24,438 nt of DNA. Source: Halovivax sp. Its GTDB lineage: Archaea; Halobacteriota; Halobacteria; Halobacteriales; Natrialbaceae. Position 1 is the stretch's first letter. Each line of letters opens with the position of its first letter. Made by a program: the position numbers and the translations under genes. This document shows positions 23,136-24,438 of the stretch, piece by piece. The stretch lies in NCBI GenBank assembly GCA_007119345.1, contig SKPV01000087.1:1-24438 (forward strand). The letters are read 5' to 3'. A model generated the notes under the pieces. The model made no database searches, was not told the DNA's origin, and worked only from the letters and a program-made list of their open reading frames with translations.

Positions 23136-24438
23136 TCAGTCGTCCGCCGCCGCGGCCTCGGTTTCCGCGTTCGCTTCGGCGCGCTCGCGGTCTTCGAGGT
23201 ACTCGTCGGCGTCCATCGCGGCCTTACAGCCCATGCCGGCGGCCGTGACGGCCTGCTGGTAGTGGTAGTCGACGACGTCGCCGGCGCCGAAGATGCCGGG
23301 AACGTCGGTCTCGGTCTGGCCGCCGCCGTCGCCGCCGCGGGTCCGCAGGTAGCCCTCGCCGTCCATCTCGACGCCGGTGCCCTCGAGGTACTCGGTGTTG
23401 GGGGTGTGGCCGATCGCGAGGAAGACGGCGCCGACGTCGAAGTCGAACTCCTCGGTCTCGGGGTCGTCCAGCCGATCGGTGGGGTGGCCCTTGTCGTTGG
23501 AGACGAGGGTGACGCGGTCGACCCCGTCCTCCCGGGAGCCGTGGACCTCGATCAGCTCGGTGTTTTTCATGATCTCGATCTCGCCGGCTTCGACCTTCTC
23601 GTGGACGCGATCGATCCAGTAGTCCTCCGCGCGGAACTCCTCGCGGCGGTGGGCGATGTAGACCGTGTCGGCGAACTTCGTGAGGAAGGTGGCCTCCTCC
23701 ATGGCGGCGTCGCCGCCGCCGACGACGAGCATGTCCTCGCCGCGGAAGAAGGCGCCGTCGCAGGTCGCACACGTCGAGAGGCCGTACCCCATCAGCTCGT
23801 CCTCGCCGGGGACGCCGAGCGTGCGCGCGCTCGCGCCGGAGGCGGCGATCACCGCGTCGGCGGTGTAGACGTCGCCGTTCGTGAGCTCGACGCGGAACGG
23901 ACGGCTCGAGGCGTCGACCTCGGCGACGATGCCGTTGACGAGCTCGGCGCCGAACTGCCGGGCCTGCGCTTTCATGTCGTTGACCAGCTCGGGACCGCCG
24001 ATCCCGTCCGGGAAGCCGGGGTAGTTCGCGACGTCGGTGGTGAGGGTGAGCTGGCCGCCGGGTTCGTCGCCCTCGATCACCAGCGGGTCGTTGTTCGACC
24101 GGCCGGCGTAGATCGCGGCGGTCAGACCGGCGATGCCGGTGCCCGCGATGACGAGGCGGCGGTGCTCGACGGCGTCCCCGCCGTCGGCGGCGTCGATGCC
24201 GAGCAGCTCGTCCAGTTCGCCGGCCTCCTCCAGCTCGCTGGTCTGGTCCCAGCCGCCGATCAGTTCGCCGTCGACGAACACCTCGGGCGCGGTCTTGCGA
24301 CCCTCGGCCCGCTCGACCATCTCCTCGAAGAGCGCGTCGTCGCCGCTGACGTTGTACTCGACGTACTCGACGCCCTTGGCGTCGAAGAGGTCCTTCGCCT
24401 TCTCGCAGTAGGGACACTCGTCTTTGGTGTAGATCTCG
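23136..24438 (-). CDS. Glutaredoxin-thioredoxin reductase fusion, 5' end beyond the window
   Basis: The reading frame is open to the window edge. The segment upstream of the internal ATG at 24320 encodes a glutaredoxin start: EIYTKDECPYCEKAKDLF with a CPYC active site, followed by TAPEVFVDGELIGG, the cis-Pro and GSH-site region. A linker rich in Glu/Asp leads to a complete low-molecular-weight thioredoxin reductase. It has FAD motif GTGIAGLTAAIYAGR, redox pair in STCATCDGAFF, NADPH loop GGGDAAMEEA, the NADPH-specific HRREEFR, and C-terminal GIFGAGDV and AAGMGCKAAMDADEYL. The enzyme would pass electrons from NADPH through FAD and CATC, possibly to its own Grx domain. The true start lies to the right of the window. 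Confidence 0.88.
   Translation of the reverse strand, partial: EIYTKDECPYCEKAKDLFDAKGVEYVEYNVSGDDALFEEMVERAEGRKTAPEVFVDGELIGGWDQTSELEEAGELDELLGIDAADGGDAVEHRRLVIAGTGIAGLTAAIYAGRSNNDPLVIEGDEPGGQLTLTTDVANYPGFPDGIGGPELVNDMKAQARQFGAELVNGIVAEVDASSRPFRVELTNGDVYTADAVIAASGASARTLGVPGEDELMGYGLSTCATCDGAFFRGEDMLVVGGGDAAMEEATFLTKFADTVYIAHRREEFRAEDYWIDRVHEKVEAGEIEIMKNTELIEVHGSREDGVDRVTLVSNDKGHPTDRLDDPETEEFDFDVGAVFLAIGHTPNTEYLEGTGVEMDGEGYLRTRGGDGGGQTETDVPGIFGAGDVVDYHYQQAVTAAGMGCKAAMDADEYLEDRERAEANAETEAAAADD

Overview
The window is a chromosomal segment of a halophilic archaeon (class Halobacteria). The evidence is very high G+C, strongly acidic proteins with many Asp/Glu and few Lys, a trpD-trpF-trpE-trpG cluster in the haloarchaeal order, archaeal markers (RadB, Drg-type GTPase, four-CBS protein), and AT-rich boxes about 27-28 bases upstream of most start codons with no Shine-Dalgarno sequence, as expected for leaderless haloarchaeal transcripts. 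I do not assign a genus. No transposase, integrase, phage gene, CRISPR array or rRNA was seen.

Layout. 18-896 (-) is a metal-dependent amidohydrolase, followed by a 63-residue membrane protein (1026-1217, +). 1257-5503 (-) is the operon trpD-trpF-trpE-trpG, which makes anthranilate and carries it through the phosphoribosyl transfer and isomerisation steps; trpC, trpB and trpA are not here. 5834-5908 is tRNA-Val(GAC), and a degraded copy of its 3' end lies 134 bp downstream. 6199-7440 (+) is an unrecognised membrane protein with a long acidic helical ectodomain. 7542-9078 is a divergent nickel pair: a NikR-like regulator (-) and a NicO-type transporter (+) with a 38-histidine loop. Next come a YihY-family membrane protein (9125-9934, -), a membrane-anchored CAP-domain protein (10101-10877, -) and a single lycopene-cyclase-like domain (11002-11313, -).

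11660-12817 (+) is a four-CBS protein whose C-terminus looks like a ribosome hibernation (HPF/S30AE) domain. radB (13072-13794, -) and ilvD (13936-15672, +) are divergent. 15863-17254 (-) is a Tat-exported beta-propeller lipoprotein whose upstream region carries three copies of a 12-bp motif. 17511-18320 (-) resembles the Nmad3 nucleotide-modification-associated family. 18460-18663 (-) is a small conserved haloarchaeal protein. Then come a Drg GTPase (19022-20131, +), an NhaC-family antiporter (20241-21986, +) and a tandem VOC protein (22166-22957, +). At the right edge is a 5'-truncated glutaredoxin-thioredoxin reductase fusion (23136 to edge, -).

Most genes are housekeeping. The second-look items are the Grx-TrxR fusion, the CBS-HPF architecture, the tRNA scar, repeat expansion inside trpE next to the Trp-feedback motif, the three-copy motif upstream of the lipoprotein, and unrelated short degenerate tandem repeats in many intergenic gaps. 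I found no clearly new multi-gene system.
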